A DNA stretch of 64,000 nt from Sophora flavescens (GCA_030762895.1 JAUPTC010000050.1:62001-126000), one strand, 5' to 3'. Positions 11,640 to 23,546 are shown, counted from the first letter of the stretch. The notes: generated from the sequence alone by a model not told the origin. Made by a program: numbers and translations.

Positions 11640-11880
11640 CTCCACATTTATATACCAAGAGTATGTTTGGAACGGCTTATTTGCACTTATCTTATGGCAT
11701 AAGCGTTTTTGTAAGTATTTGGAAGAGTTTATAAAAATAGCTTATGGTATGTTCATAAACTATTTTTTACTTATTTTCATAAGCTCCTTAGGATAGCTTA
11801 TAGAAATAGCTTATACAATGCTTATGCAGAATTTAAGCTCATGAGTTATTTGATTGCAGAATCAGCTCATACATCTATTC
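11640..11880. repeat. MITE-like legume repeat rich in CTTAT/ATAAG
   Basis: Contains TTTGGAACGGCTTATTTGCA followed by alternating AGCTTATGG and CATAAGCT segments able to fold back on themselves. I recognise the style as a common legume dispersed repeat, but exact ends and family cannot be fixed. The rest of 10995-12384 has no supported gene; short frames there lack homology. Confidence 0.45.
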
Positions 11881-12885
11881 TATTTTATATACATTTTTAC
11901 CTCACATCTGGGATAATTTTGGACACTTGACACTCATTCACAAGCCCATACAAAAACCATAATCAGATAAAATATACTCAAATTAAGCATGGTTTTCGGT
12001 GATCTATTGCAATTAGAAGGTCTTTATGGCATTGTTGTAATAACCTATCACATAGAAACCCTTTTTCATTCACTATCTCAATACCACTTCATGGAAAACC
12101 ACTCTCACAACCTCTCTTTTGATTTTATCGAAGACCCTGCAAAACCATATTTCCATATGGGTGTTTAGGGATTTTGCACAAAGTAAAAAGCTGAGCCACT
12201 TTAAACTAAAGACAAATTTGTATTTGCCTTTCTTCCCTCACAATCTCTCATTTCTTTTTCACGAACCATCATACCTTATGCGTGTTAGTTGGTTTTGCTG
12301 GACCAAATTACCTTATGTGTGTTTAGGGGTTTTGCATAAGGTCAAAAGTTGAAACCCTTTCTCCCAAAGATAAATCAGTATATGCCTTTAATTTGTGGTA
12401 ACTTTATTGAAACCCTTTGAATATGATGGAATGAACAGGTCTTTTGCATCTAATTTGTGGTAACTTTATTGAATACTCCAAATGTTTTTTTTTGCCTTTT
12501 GTGTCTAATTTGTTATTTGTTGTGCTTCAATTTAGTTCATATTCACTAATGGGTTGTAAAAAGATAAAAGCAGATTTATAAGCATTCAGAAGGTTAACTT
12601 TTCACATTTATAAGCATCCAAAAGTCTGGTACAAGAGTGTTCCGAAACAAGCTACTTTTAACATTTTCTTCGTATTAATCCAAATTTACCTCGATATAAT
12701 AGATAAAGCTATACTTATTAAATCATTCATCTGGACATGTATGCAACAAATATTACTTAATAATGTAAATCTAAAACCAACTATTACATTATGGTCACAA
12801 GAAACCACCTTTTTTGCCATTCAAGAATTGTGCATGAAAAAGACTAACCATCATAGAAAAAACAAATGTCAGGGGAGATACAATT

Positions 12886-13335
12886 TGTAAAGCAAAAAGT
12901 GGTACAGATTGATGACAGTTGGAAATAGTCCAACCTTTCTCAAAAGTTGTTTCCACACTTTGGACCATTTGACACCCTTCTTCCTCCAACTCCATTTGCT
13001 GCAAAACTTTTAAGGGTGACATGGCAGAGCAAATAGAGTAACGGCAACATGTCAAACGTGGGGTACATGAACAAATTATATCAGATAGGTTGAGCACCAA
13101 AGTCCTAATATTTTCCAGGTTCACAATACCTTTTAGTGCAACAGTCTTTCCTACTAAAATGAGTTCTTCAAGTTCTAAACATGCTAGAATGAAAAGGAAG
13201 TTCATTATGAATCAAAAGGCTTGCAAGATAAATTCTGCCATCACAGGTAAAACATGTTGCATTATGTTAGATTCATTCATCTTCAACTACTTCATTAATT
13301 TTTTATGGAATTTCTTTATGGATGAGAGTATTAGA
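12886..13335. other. Block present only in the right arm
   Basis: The left arm reads straight from GGTACTTCCTC into the sequence flanking this block, so it is either an insertion here or a deletion on the left. On the minus strand it gives an open frame with a leucine-rich look (LEELILVGKTVALKGIVNLE), which hints at a captured LRR-like exon but is too short to name. No terminal repeats or target duplication are evident. Confidence 0.5.
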
Positions 13336-13640
13336 GGTACTTCCTCATTACCTACCCTGTCCAGATCAAGCATGAAAAAACCAAAAAGAATCTCATTGTC
13401 ACCATTGTCTCCTGGTTGATGCTTTGTATCAACATCTTTCATTTTGGAGCTCATAACTCTGCTCTTAATACGATTATCATGTGCATTTTTACTTATGTTT
13501 CCAATCTGGATGCAGGGAACGTAAGAGTTGACAATTGTTTAGCTGATTCTAATGCCAACACTAATGTGCTAAGCCAAAAAAAATAACATGGATATGTCCC
13601 TAAGTTTGCTCGACTATATATTTATGATACACAAAATGAA

Positions 13641-14075
13641 TTGCAGAACAGAATTAGCCACTTTGGGTATGTCTCTTCAAATTTTCCTTTATCTTACACT
13701 ATTAACATGTTGTCATTTTATTTAAATACCTTTACAAACATTATAACAGCAACTGGCAAAAATACTGGTGAAAAGATTGTGTTTCCACGAATGGATTTGG
13801 TACCTTCTGATCCTGTAATCCCATTTAAATTTCAAAGAAGACAGTTGCCCATTTGTCCAAGTTTTGCAATGACGATAAACAAGAGTCAAGCTCAATCACT
13901 TTCTAAGGTAGGATTATATCTTACAAGGTCTGCTTTTACGCATTGTCAACTATATGTTGTTGTATCCAGAGTAAAATCAAGATCAGGGTTCAAAGTTTTG
14001 ATTTTGGATGATGACCAAATTGTATGCACGTCGACAAAGAATGTTGTCTATGAGGAAGTTTTTGAGAATCCGTAG
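13641..14075 (+). pseudogene. PIF1-like (Helitron-type) helicase C-terminal fragment, right arm
   Basis: One open frame of 144 codons covering the last part of a Helitron-type PIF1 helicase: FPRMDLVPSDPVIPFKFQRR, MTINKSQAQSLSKVGLYL (motif V region) and HCQLYVVVSRVKSRS (motif VI), ending VVYEEVFENP. It lacks all N-terminal helicase motifs, so it cannot be active. It retains the frame that is broken in the left-arm copy. A longer copy of the same family is at 39262-40763. Confidence 0.75.
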
Positions 14076-14079
14076 AAGT

Positions 14080-15736
14080 CTACTCCACCAGGTTCACACT
14101 TTTGTATCCCCTCATTATTAACCTGATAAATGATCATATATAGAAACAATTGGATGATTCATTCTATATCGAACAAACATTTCTCCCTGCATTTTGATTA
14201 AGGCCGTTAATTTGTCCACCTTTAGAATTTATGCATGACTTTTGTACCTTGCTAGATTTTTCTCACCTGTTGCATATTTATTTGACTTAATTGTTGTTTC
14301 TTCTCTTTGTCCAATGAAGCTTCTTTTGGTATATTCCAAACTTTACCATATGGTATTCTTATGTAAGCCTAGATTTAATGAACATTTCTCTATTATATAT
14401 ATGTTTGTTAACAATATTTTTCAAATCTACATGGCAGTGTTTTTGAGTTCAAGTGAAATGTCACCTGGCTGATCAATGTTGAATACATTAATTATAACAA
14501 GTAAATATTTTGATGATAGGTTCAGAATGTTGATAGCTGCATCACTTCAAACTTGACGGGTAATGCCCAAGTAAACTTCAATAGCCCTACTCCTTACTTA
14601 TGTATTATTTACAATATAAATCACCTATCCTCATATTGTTATATTTTTTATTTGCAGATTTATGGGAATATCAGAACATTATCAGAAGCATGTTTACAAT
14701 ATCAATGGAATACAATTCTCTATCATGTCCAGAAATTGTTGTAATCCCTATAGTTGTTTTTTGGATATACGCAATGAAAACTAATTTGTTGTCATCATTA
14801 TACTTATGTTTTAATATTGTTGTCCAAACTCTTATTCCAATTTATCGCCCACGTATATATACCACTTATTCATAGGACATTGCTTTATAAACATTAACAT
14901 TTTTCAACGATTCTATTCTTATTTTTCTAAACAAAATTTTCCCCCTTTATAGATAATAGTAAGCTCTTATTTGATAAAGAGCTTGTCAAAGAAGCTCATA
15001 ATTAAGCTGTATATTTCAAATGTACCCCAAATGCATAAGCCAAAGAATTTTGGCGGCTGATCAGCACACTGAATACGACAAAATACAATTTTTAAAAAGT
15101 GAAAACAGAAACTGAAATATCAAGTAAAAGTTGGAAATAGACCTCGCTGAGAAAGACTGCCCTTTTCTTTTACCATTTCTTTTTATTGTATATATAGACC
15201 CTAATTCCAGGGAAACTATATATAAGTGGTAGAATGAAATACGGGCTTGAAAGAAAGTTGCCCATTAAGGTAACTGACATACAACCCAGCTGCTTCCAAT
15301 GATCCATGAAGGGAGCCCATATCTTCACGTGAAATCACTAACGTCTCTTTCCATACGTGACTCGGGCATGAAAGCCCAACTTTATTCATGTGACAAATCA
15401 GCTTATCCAAATTTAAGGTTCAGTTTCTTTTCCCGTGCAAGCAAAAATTAAATACTATATTTTCTCTCCACTCAAAATAAAAAATGCACAGGACAGAGAA
15501 AGAGAGAGAGGTGTGTAATTAGGGCATAAGCATAAGGGCAAAATATAAATACACAACTACAAATCGGCACGTGCGGCGCCAGAATCGCACCCTCCTTATT
15601 CCTTAACGAGTAACGAGAAACAGGCGAGGCACGAGACAGAGAGACCGAGTCGATGACAGAAAGGGGCTGAGTCACCCGCTGCAACATAACTCGGTTTGGT
15701 TCCTTGCATTTTCACTGAATACCTAGCCGCTCCGGA
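14080..15736. other. Right-arm spacer and upstream region of the second UAF30-like copy
   Basis: Non-coding sequence mirrored in the left arm at about 1675-3350. Open frames such as 14242-14472, 14553-14744 and 14600-14875 have mirror partners there but no recognisable protein signature. The last 650 bp correspond to the promoter/5'UTR region of the left gene. Confidence 0.4.
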
Positions 15737-16095
15737 ATGGTATCTGAATCGGAACTCATCGGGCGCCTCCGCGAGTTCCTCCGGAGCTCCGACCTCAACA
15801 CCACCGCCACCGTGCGCCACCAGTTAGAGAGCGATTTCAGAATCGATTTGTCGGATAGGAAGGCATTCATTCGGGAACAGGTCGACCTGTTCCTTCAGAC
15901 CGAGCACAACCAATCATCACAACAACCAGAACAAGAAGAAGAAGAAGAAGACGAAGCGGTTAAATCCGAACAAAGCCAAGGCTCTAATTCCAAGGAAAAA
16001 ATGGCAGAAGAAGAAGAAGAAGAAAACGACGACGTTGATGACGGAGAAGAAGACAAACCGAAGCGTTCCAGGAATGGGAAGAAGAATAAAGGACG
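15737..16095 (+). pseudogene. UAF30/SWIB-type protein exon 1 (DEK_C), duplicated copy
   Basis: Inverted duplicate of the exon at 1310-1674. ATG is at 15737 and the donor CG|GTTGGT follows 16095, phase 2. It keeps the DEK_C region, the acidic stretch and the basic tail, with a two-codon deletion in the Thr run and a few substitutions (R to H, G to R, E to D). The exon itself is open. The rest of the gene is damaged: intron 1 has been replaced at 16247, exons for the first SWIB domain are missing, and only one later exon is found (21349-21524). I therefore call this copy a probable pseudogene. Confidence 0.7.
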
Positions 16096-16246
16096 GTTGG
16101 TTACTTTCTGCTTATTCACGATTCATTCCATTTCGTTCCCATTAAAATAATAATAAAAATAAAAATTTCATTTCTCTTTCAAATTACTTGATTCTGCATA
16201 TTGTGGGGTTACATCAGATTTGATTATGTGACAGTTACCTGGTTAT

Positions 16247-18452
16247 CTATACAATAATATAATGCCAGACAAAAAACACTGTTTTTTGTGTCAACTTTTT
16301 TATCTTACAAATATACCCCTACAACTATATATCTTCTATACTTATATATACACTAAATGTTTTTACTGTATAACCCTCCACCCCTCTCATCTCACTAACC
16401 GCAACTTACAACTCATTAACCGTAACTTACAACAAGTACGTACAGTTTCTATCTACACTTTCAAAAAATAAATGTGTTTTCTGTTATTTTGAAAATAAAT
16501 AAATAAATTAAAAACGGTCTCTGATCATCCCACCATCTAAACGTGTTTACTTCAATGAAAAAAAACGGTTGCTTGATCCTCCAATCCTAATCGTAAACTG
16601 CATGTAACTGACATATTTGAAAGAATACATATATCCTCATTTCTTACTTCATCAATTCAACACTCTCAAATGTTACCAATCGGAAAAAGTTGAATAAAAA
16701 CTCCATTCAGCAAGGCCTTCTCTCTCACTGCTATTATGCTATGCTTAACCATGTTTCACCCAAGAAAGAAGATTTGGTCAATTAATCATGAAGAGAAAGA
16801 GGCAACAGTGGTCTCTGTGTCATAAAAATGGCATCCCTCAATGGTTTGATGAACGCCACTTATTTGGTTTCTCGCATTCCTCTCAAGTGCCATAAAAAGG
16901 ATCACTTTTTTTCTTTTACCCTTTTGCACTTTATGATTTACTATTTTTTTTATTCAATCTTAACTGTTCAAAGAATTTTCTTTTTTCCATTTGCTTTTAA
17001 GTTCTAAAATGAATTTGAAAGATGGGTTGTTGAATTTTCATGAAATTATCTATTACTCATCCTAGGAAACGTTGGGGTGATTTTGGTGTTGTTTCTTGCA
17101 CATTTTATCTTGGACAGTCCACATGTTTACTTTCTTTGTTTCCATTCTCTCTTTCTCAAAGAACTTCCCTATGTGACTCCATTTTTTACCCAAAGGATCC
17201 TTGCATCTGCGATTTTGGTTAGTTTTTTATATCATCATTTTTTTTCTTCTGAAGTTTACAATTCAGAATAAAATGGGTTTTGACCTTTTGGTTGCAGATC
17301 TGGATGTGATGTTGGGAAATGAAAGTTCGATAGTTTTTTTTTTAATTTTTTTGTTATTGGCTATAATAGATTAATATTTTATTTAGATTTTATGTTTAAA
17401 AAATTACTGTTGTGGTGTGAATTTGAATTTGGGTGTAGATACGAGAGCGAAGTTTGTGTTGTCGTGGCGGCGAAATATCTGACCAAAAGGATAAAAACTT
17501 AAAGAGAAGGATCAAGCAGTGTTTATGCTTTGGATTTGGTATACTCTTCATGAATGCCATTTTGTGTTAACAATTGTTTTGATTTTGAAGTAATGGACTC
17601 ATTCTGATATATTAATATATTTTGCATTGTTTCATCATTTATTTAGTTTTTTATAGAAATGTGGAGTACTCAAGTATTGCTAAATTTTTTTCTTTCAAAA
17701 AAAAGTATTGCTTAATTTTTTTCAGTATTCCTTATTGTTTTTACTAACTTTAGGTTACCATTTGCTTGAGTTTTTTTTTTTGGACTCACTTTTTGCTTGA
17801 ATTGTTTCATTTTCTATGGATAATCTGTGATTATAGTGTCTTAAGTTATCTTCGGAGAAAGCTTTTAATTTTCTATATTTTTTTTCACTGATTCAAATTA
17901 TATCCTTTTACCTCTAAAATATATATATATATATATATATATATCCTTTTATATATTCCTAAATGCCATATATAGTAACCATATATGCCATATATATATT
18001 AGTAATCTTTATGATAGATGTTTGGCATGGTGTAAAACTCTTTTTGATTATTGTTTGTGTCATTTTTTCCTAAAAAACTCTAAATAAAATTCTATGATTC
18101 ATATTACATGATCCTCAAAAAAAATTTTATAGGCAAATATTAGATTATTAGTATGTGTTATGTTAGTATGTGTTGTGTTGAAATATTAGATGATTTGTAT
18201 ATTGTCTTTGGTCCTCCACAAATGTAATATGTTTTCAATCTCATATATTCCTTTCTAATTGACTTGATATGATAACTAAAAATAATTTTTTTTTACAAGA
18301 TGTCACAACTCAAATTAACTTTTTAAAAGTTATATTAATTTTATTTTGTACGACCGTTCTATTAATTTTATGTTCCTACATTTTGAAATGCATTTTTTAA
18401 GGAATTTTGAAATTGATTTTTAAAATATGAAAATATTAACTTTTTGAAAATG

Positions 18453-18489
<37 letters not shown>

Positions 18490-18633
18490 ATAATAGATTT
18501 TTTTAAAAAAATATGATATTGTTATATCAGTCAACAAAATATATAGTAATCTTCTATACAATAAGATAATGGCAGAGTAGAAAAAAAACATTTTTTTTGT
18601 GTCAAATTTTAAATATTACAAATATACCCCTAG

Positions 18634-18715
<82 letters not shown>

Positions 18716-19299
18716 TATAATATAACCCACTAACTTAAATACTTCCGCAACGCACCCAATAAGACTAACTCAATTTTTCTTAAACCATTCTATTCAAAAC
18801 CATAACTGCATCCGGCTCTAATGAATCAAAAAAACTAACATTTTTTTATAAAAAAAAAACTAAAGAGCGGAAGTATTGATGAAAAATTGTAAGGTATTTA
18901 TTTAAGTTAATAAATTAAAGAGTGGAAGTATTGGGGAAAAATTAGTGCCCGTGATATACCACTAACCTTTGTTAAAACTTAAAATATACACAACCATAAT
19001 TGCTAATCCTTAAAATATTCACTTAAAATCATTAATAAGACTATCATAAAATTACAACTACTATTTTCCAGGTGTTCAACTATTTTTCTCACATTTACTA
19101 TTGATTAAATGGGAATTTTTTTTTTACAAGGATTAAATGGAAACTTTACTACAATGGGATATGGTAATGATATTCACATTTTTAGAGTTTATCCTTTATC
19201 ATGGCATCAAAATCAAATTGTATGCCTAAAAACTTACAATGCTTTAATCTACATGCTATTTATTTATTTTTTAGCCACAAAATAAAATTAGATAAAAAT

Positions 19300-19335
<36 letters not shown>

Positions 19336-19700
19336 ATGTGTATGTATATTTATCTTTTTTTTGAATAAATAGATATACACAATTTAACTAAAAACACTAA
19401 CTCGCATTACATTAATAGTTTTTTTTTAACCCAAATACATTAATATTTTAATATTTCTATACAATATTTGCCTCAAAAAATACACCAGATAATATTGTGG
19501 TCGTTTTGTTCCTTTTTACTAAATTGTTTTGTGATGTGCTTAGCTAACTCCTACTTAATCAATATACCATATTGAAGTTTCTGTAAAACTATTTTCATAA
19601 TTTTAAAAAAAATATAAAACATAATTATTTTAAAATCTTTAATTAATGCCATTTTATAAATAACTAGGTTTTATTTCGACATGGAATATATTAACAATCA
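16247..19700. mobile_element. Helitron-like insertion in the UAF30-like intron (left end at 16247; right end unknown)
   Basis: At the break with the left copy, new sequence begins TCTATACAATA between A and T of the intact intron (GGTTA|T), as expected for a Helitron 5' end (5' TC, AT target). A related start (TCTATACAATAAGATAATG) appears near 18553. The two stretches share TTTTTTGTGTCAA and ACAAATATACCCCTA. No clear 3' CTRR end with hairpin was identified. No gene is supported in this AT-rich stretch; frames at 17040-17271 are not recognisable. Confidence 0.45.
18640..18714. repeat. Compound (TA)n(TG)n microsatellite
   Basis: About 38 bp of TA repeats followed directly by about 33 bp of TG repeats. 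Other TA runs occur at 17922-17943, 18457-18483, 19305-19331 and 19937-19984. Confidence 0.95.
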
Positions 19701-19703
19701 ATG

Positions 19704-19911
19704 ATCTCAAGAGCATCAACGAGAGATATGGAGGCAATTTACAAGAAGCAGAAGGCAGAGAATGACCGCTGAGCAACGACAAGACCAATCAGCTGACGAC
19801 GAAAACATTATAGACGTGGAAGGAATATAGTTGCTATGGAGTCAAGAACATTGAGATTGACAACTATGCGACGTCTTGCACGGTCAACCAGTGATCAACA
19901 AAATAGTACAG
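19704..19911 (+). pseudogene. Helitron-like protein N-terminal exon remnant
   Basis: Two short frames in sequence. The first (from 19704) reads SQEHQREIWRQFTRSRRQRM followed by TAEQRQDQ, a basic Arg/Gln-rich stretch of the kind found at the N-terminus of plant Helitron helicase-like proteins. The second begins at an ATG near 19837 and reads MESRTLRLTTMRRLARSTSD up to a donor at 19911 (ACAG|GTAT). The two are in different frames with a stop between, so the exon is damaged. Rep and helicase motifs are not found nearby. Confidence 0.4.
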
Positions 19912-19934
19912 GTATAAAATATATAAATATATAT

Positions 19935-19987
<53 letters not shown>

Positions 19988-20084
19988 AAAAGGTATATAA
20001 TAATTTAGTCATTTATTACTTTTATTTAAATTTAATCATCAAGGTAATTAGCAACTATATTACTTTATATTAATGGTTTATCTA

Positions 20085-20800
20085 TAAAGTTCTGGCCTAG
20101 AACTTATTCTTATCACCAAAGTTTCTATTTTTGCACGTCAAATAATGTGATATTTCTCATTCTCATTTTTTAATGTACGTATATATAATCATTTGCTTAC
20201 CTTATTTTATTTAATAATTCTTTTTTCAAAACTAAATCATACAGATCCTAATATTGCTTCAACGAGGTTTCGAGGAACACATGACCATGAAGCCGGAACA
20301 AGTAGCGAACATGGTTAGTGATGGACATTTAGAAAATATAAACTTGAAATTTTATGCCATCTTTTAATTTAGTATTTTATATTAAAATTTTAAAACATTG
20401 ATTATTTTTCCTTTTCAAATAATTATTAACACTTAGATATCGTAATTTGCCAACAAAATATATATTAGTTAATAATAAGTAAAAATGAATTATCTATAAA
20501 ATTTGGAATCTTAAAACTTATCATTATCAACAAAGATTCTATATTTGTAATAAATAAATGTGATATCTCTGATTCTCATTTTGAATGTCTCTATACATAA
20601 AAGTTTGATTACCTTATGTTATTTAATTATTATTTTTGTTAACAATAAATAATGTAGAACCTATTATTGCCTCAACACTGTTTCAAGGAACACAGGACAA
20701 TGAAGCTGGAACAAGTGGTGGACATGGTTAGTTGTGGACTTTTAGAAATTTTAATACTTAAATATTTGGCGGTTTGTACCTTTTGATATTTTATATTTAA
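20085..20800 (+). repeat. Tandem duplication containing a 69-bp exon-like unit twice
   Basis: Two diverged copies (about 20085-20410 and 20495-20800) each carry an intron end, an exon-like unit with AG and GT borders, and the start of the next intron. The exon units are 20245-20313 (DPNIASTRFRGTHDHEAGTS...) and 20658-20726 (EPIIASTLFQGTQDNEAGTS...). Both are 69 nt, so including either or both keeps the frame. Flanking non-coding sequence also matches, so this is segmental duplication. Confidence 0.7.
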
Positions 20801-21348
20801 ATTTTATATATTAATTAATTACTACTGTCGTGTCTGTCTGTTTCTCTTCCTAGCCTTTGTATAAATAACTTGCTAGTGTTTTTGTTTTCAGTAGGATGAA
20901 TGAATTCAGTTAATCATTCACTCATTTTCTCTGTTAATTCAACTCTCTTTTCTTTCTGTTACCAATAGCTTGCACTGCAAGCTTCGGTTCTTTCTCATTT
21001 GGTTGTTCACTGTGACCAGTGTTTGTAACTGTTCTTGGATCATCTTTGATCCTTTCTTCGATTCAGTCCAGTTTCTACAACTTTCATTTTTATTTTAATT
21101 GTGCAGAGTATTTTTTTGTTTTTGATGAAAGAAAAAATATTTGCACATTTATTTATATCAGAAATCATTGATGCAACTGGACAAACTCCCCTCTTTTTTT
21201 TTTTGGGGTGGGGAGTGTTGGGGGGGGAGGGGATTAATGGTATGAGGTCGTAGTTTTTCTATAATTCCTCGTACAAGTATTGAAAATAATAAATATAGCC
21301 AATTGCTTAGAGCATGCTCGCTGCATATTTAACCTACCTTTATGGCAG

Positions 21349-21524
21349 ATCTGGATGAGCCAAAAGGAAAGGAAAAACGGCAGAAGGGAGGGAAATCAGG
21401 TTTTCTTGCTCCTCTTCAGCTATCTGATGCCCTTGTTAACTTCCTTGGTACTGGAGAAAGTGAGTTATCAAGAGCTGAGGTCATAAAAAGAATGTGGGAT
21501 TGCATAAAAGGAAACAACCTTCAG
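21349..21524 (+). pseudogene. UAF30-like gene, orphan exon of the second SWIB/MDM2 domain
   Basis: Acceptor (GGCAG|AT) at 21348 and donor (CAG|GTATAT) after 21524 bound an exon reading DLDEPKGKEKRQ, then SGFLAPLQLSDALVNFLGTG and AEVIKRMWDCIKGNNLQ. This is the N-terminal half of a SWIB domain, and the preceding linker matches the second of two SWIB domains in plant UAF30-like proteins. The exon completing the domain (usually beginning DPSDKR) is not present; homology to the RPW8-NB-LRR repeat begins at 21708. The phase does not fit directly with the exon ending at 16095, in line with missing exons for the first SWIB domain. Confidence 0.75.
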
Positions 21525-21707
21525 GTATATAATTGCTCTAATTTGTCCTCCAGCCATATATATTACTTACATAAAGCTGTAGAATTTGATAATTTCTTCA
21601 ATGGATGCACTCAGTTGGAGTGAAAGTGGGAGGAGTGGAGGGAGAAAAGATGAAATTTAATTGATGATGTACAAACTATGTATCATATTTAAATAAATTG
21701 TGAATTT

Positions 21708-23165
21708 TAAAAAAGTAAAAACAAAAGAAATCAAACATTTTTTTATGGGACCATCCCAACAGAACTTCTTAGGGTATTAGCCAAGTGATGAGGAAATGAA
21801 TATAAACAAGCATTGGTAACAAAAGTTGATTACCTTTGATCTGTGGGTCCCAACATAGCTTCTTAGCTAAAGTGCTTTTTCCAGATCCTCCCAAACTAGT
21901 CAACACAAGGACGGAGCCACCATCCTTGAGCAGCTCAGCCTTCAACTTGTTCAAAGGTTCATCCATTCCCATACACTGTGGCTCCACAGGAGCCCCAGTT
22001 AGACCCCTTATCTGATATCCACCATACTTGCCAAAATTGTCATTGCTAAGAAGAATCTGGAGAATCTGTCTCACACTGACCAGAACCTCCATCAAGTTCC
22101 TTGCATTCTGAGTCTGAACATTAACAGCTAAGTGCCTCTTGAGAGAGTCATCCTTGGAACGTAGCTTTCCCTGGTAATAAGGGAAATAAAATAATTTCCA
22201 GCCACTAAGTTTGGAACACTTGCGAGCAAGCTCTTCACCAGCTTGTATCTCACGTTCAAGCCTTCCTATCTCTTCTATGGGGCGATACAACTGCTGATTG
22301 TAGCGTTTCATCTCTTGCACCAGTGGAGCCAAAGAGTTCAAGGTGTCTATGTTGCTTTCAAGGGTTGGCTTGAACTCTAGACCCTTGTTGATGGTTACAA
22401 GAGCCGCTTTCAGCGCCTCTCCCATACCAGCTCCAACAGCACCTCCACTTAACAAATCTGCCATAAGCTCGCCTCGAAGTCTTTAGAAAACCCCAGATAA
22501 CTAAAATCACAACTTTCAGATCAACGCCTTCAATCAACCAACCAGATGCACTTGTTCTGTTATGTCCAAGGTTCTTGTCTAGGTTCTTGTCTAGGTTCTT
22601 GTCTGTGTTTAAGCTATTTTATAACTTCGTCGCGTAACTTCGCCGCGTTAACGCGTTAACGCGTTAACAAACCATATTGTTAACTAACTTTATTAATAAC
22701 TAACTTTCCTTTTATTAATGGAATATAACTAACTTTCTTTTTTTTAATAACTAACTTTCTTTTTTTTAATAACTTTCTTTTTTTAATATTTCCATTCACC
22801 GCATTATCATCTTAATAACTAACTTTCTTTTTTTTAATGGAATATAACAAGTAGTGTACTAGTGTCTATAAAATAACATAACCAATAAAGAATAAATCAT
22901 ATTGTTTTAATGATTACCATATATACAGTAGGATTTAATGTACATACTTACATTATAAAATCGTATTTGTTAACGTGTTAACGCGTTAACAAATATAGCT
23001 ATTTCCATTCACCGCGTTATCATCTTAATAACAAACTTTTTTTTTTTAATGGAATATAACTAGTAGTGTACTAGTGTCTATAAAATAACATAACCAATAA
23101 AGAATAAATCATATCGTTTTAATGATTACCATATATACAGTAGGATTTAATGTACATAATTACAT
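21708..23165. repeat. Left arm of the RPW8-NB-LRR inverted repeat
   Basis: Reverse complement of about 23628-25052. It covers the start of intron 1, exon 1, a promoter region with three copies of GGTTCTTGTCTA, a palindromic GTTAACGCGTTAAC tract, and two tandem copies of an AT-rich block (about 22790-22970 and 23005-23165). The outer end lies near 21708, where matching to the other arm stops. Confidence 0.85.
21834..22464 (-). pseudogene. RPW8-type NB-LRR (NRG1-like) exon 1, open but isolated copy
   Basis: ATG at 22464, donor AAAG|GTAATC at 21834 (631 nt). It encodes an RPW8-type coiled-coil domain (MADLLSGGAVGAGMGEALKA, then LAPLVQEMKRYNQQL and a helical stretch) leading into the NB-ARC P-loop SLGGSGKSTLAKK. 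The first P-loop Gly is Ser here; the plus copy has GLGGSGKST. RPW8-NB-LRR proteins act as helper immune receptors. This copy has no premature stop in exon 1, but no further exons exist downstream on the minus strand before the SWIB exon. At most it could make a truncated RPW8/P-loop protein by reading into intron 1 (open to 21769). Confidence 0.8.
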
Positions 23166-23261
23166 GGGATACTAGTAATTGGATGGTTTTTTTGAACTAC
23201 CTTTTTACCCTTTTGTAATACTTTAGAAGGTATCCTACTAAGCATATTCACCATCTTGTAA

Positions 23262-23546
23262 TTTCCAGCCACTAAGTTTGGAACACTTGCGAGCAAGCTC
23301 TTCACCATCTTGTATCTCACGTTCAAGCCTTCCTATCTCTTCTCTGGGGTGATCCAACTACTGATTGTAGCGTTTCATCTCTTGCACCAGTGGAGCCAAA
23401 GAGTTCAAGGTGTCTATGTTGCTTTCAAGGGTTGGCTTGAACTCTAGACCCTTGTTGATGGTTACAAGATCTGCTTTCAGCGCCTCTCCCATAACAGCTC
23501 CAATAGCACCTCCACTAACAAATCTTCCATAACTAAAATCTTCCAT
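23262..23546 (-). pseudogene. Partial third copy of RPW8 exon 1
   Basis: Starts at ATG 23546 (MEDFSYGRFVSGGAIGAVMG) and follows exon 1 of the neighbouring copies up to about the SGWK codons, breaking off near 23262. It has a TAG at 23358-23360, at the same codon as the plus copy (24466-24468), whereas the minus copy at 22464 has Gln there. The N-terminus has a short duplication (MEDFSYG before GRFVSGG). Upstream homology ends near 23620 at a junction with the AT-rich block. Confidence 0.75.

Larger units (their letters stand above)
12385..16246. repeat. Right arm of the long inverted duplication
   Basis: Reverse complement of about 1159-4605. It is longer by about 450 bp because of an extra block (12886-13335). 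The outer end at 16246 falls inside intron 1 of the UAF30-like gene: both copies share TTTGATTAT and GGTTAT, after which the left copy continues TCCCTTAACG and this one CTATACAATA. The inner end lies near 12385. Confidence 0.85.
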
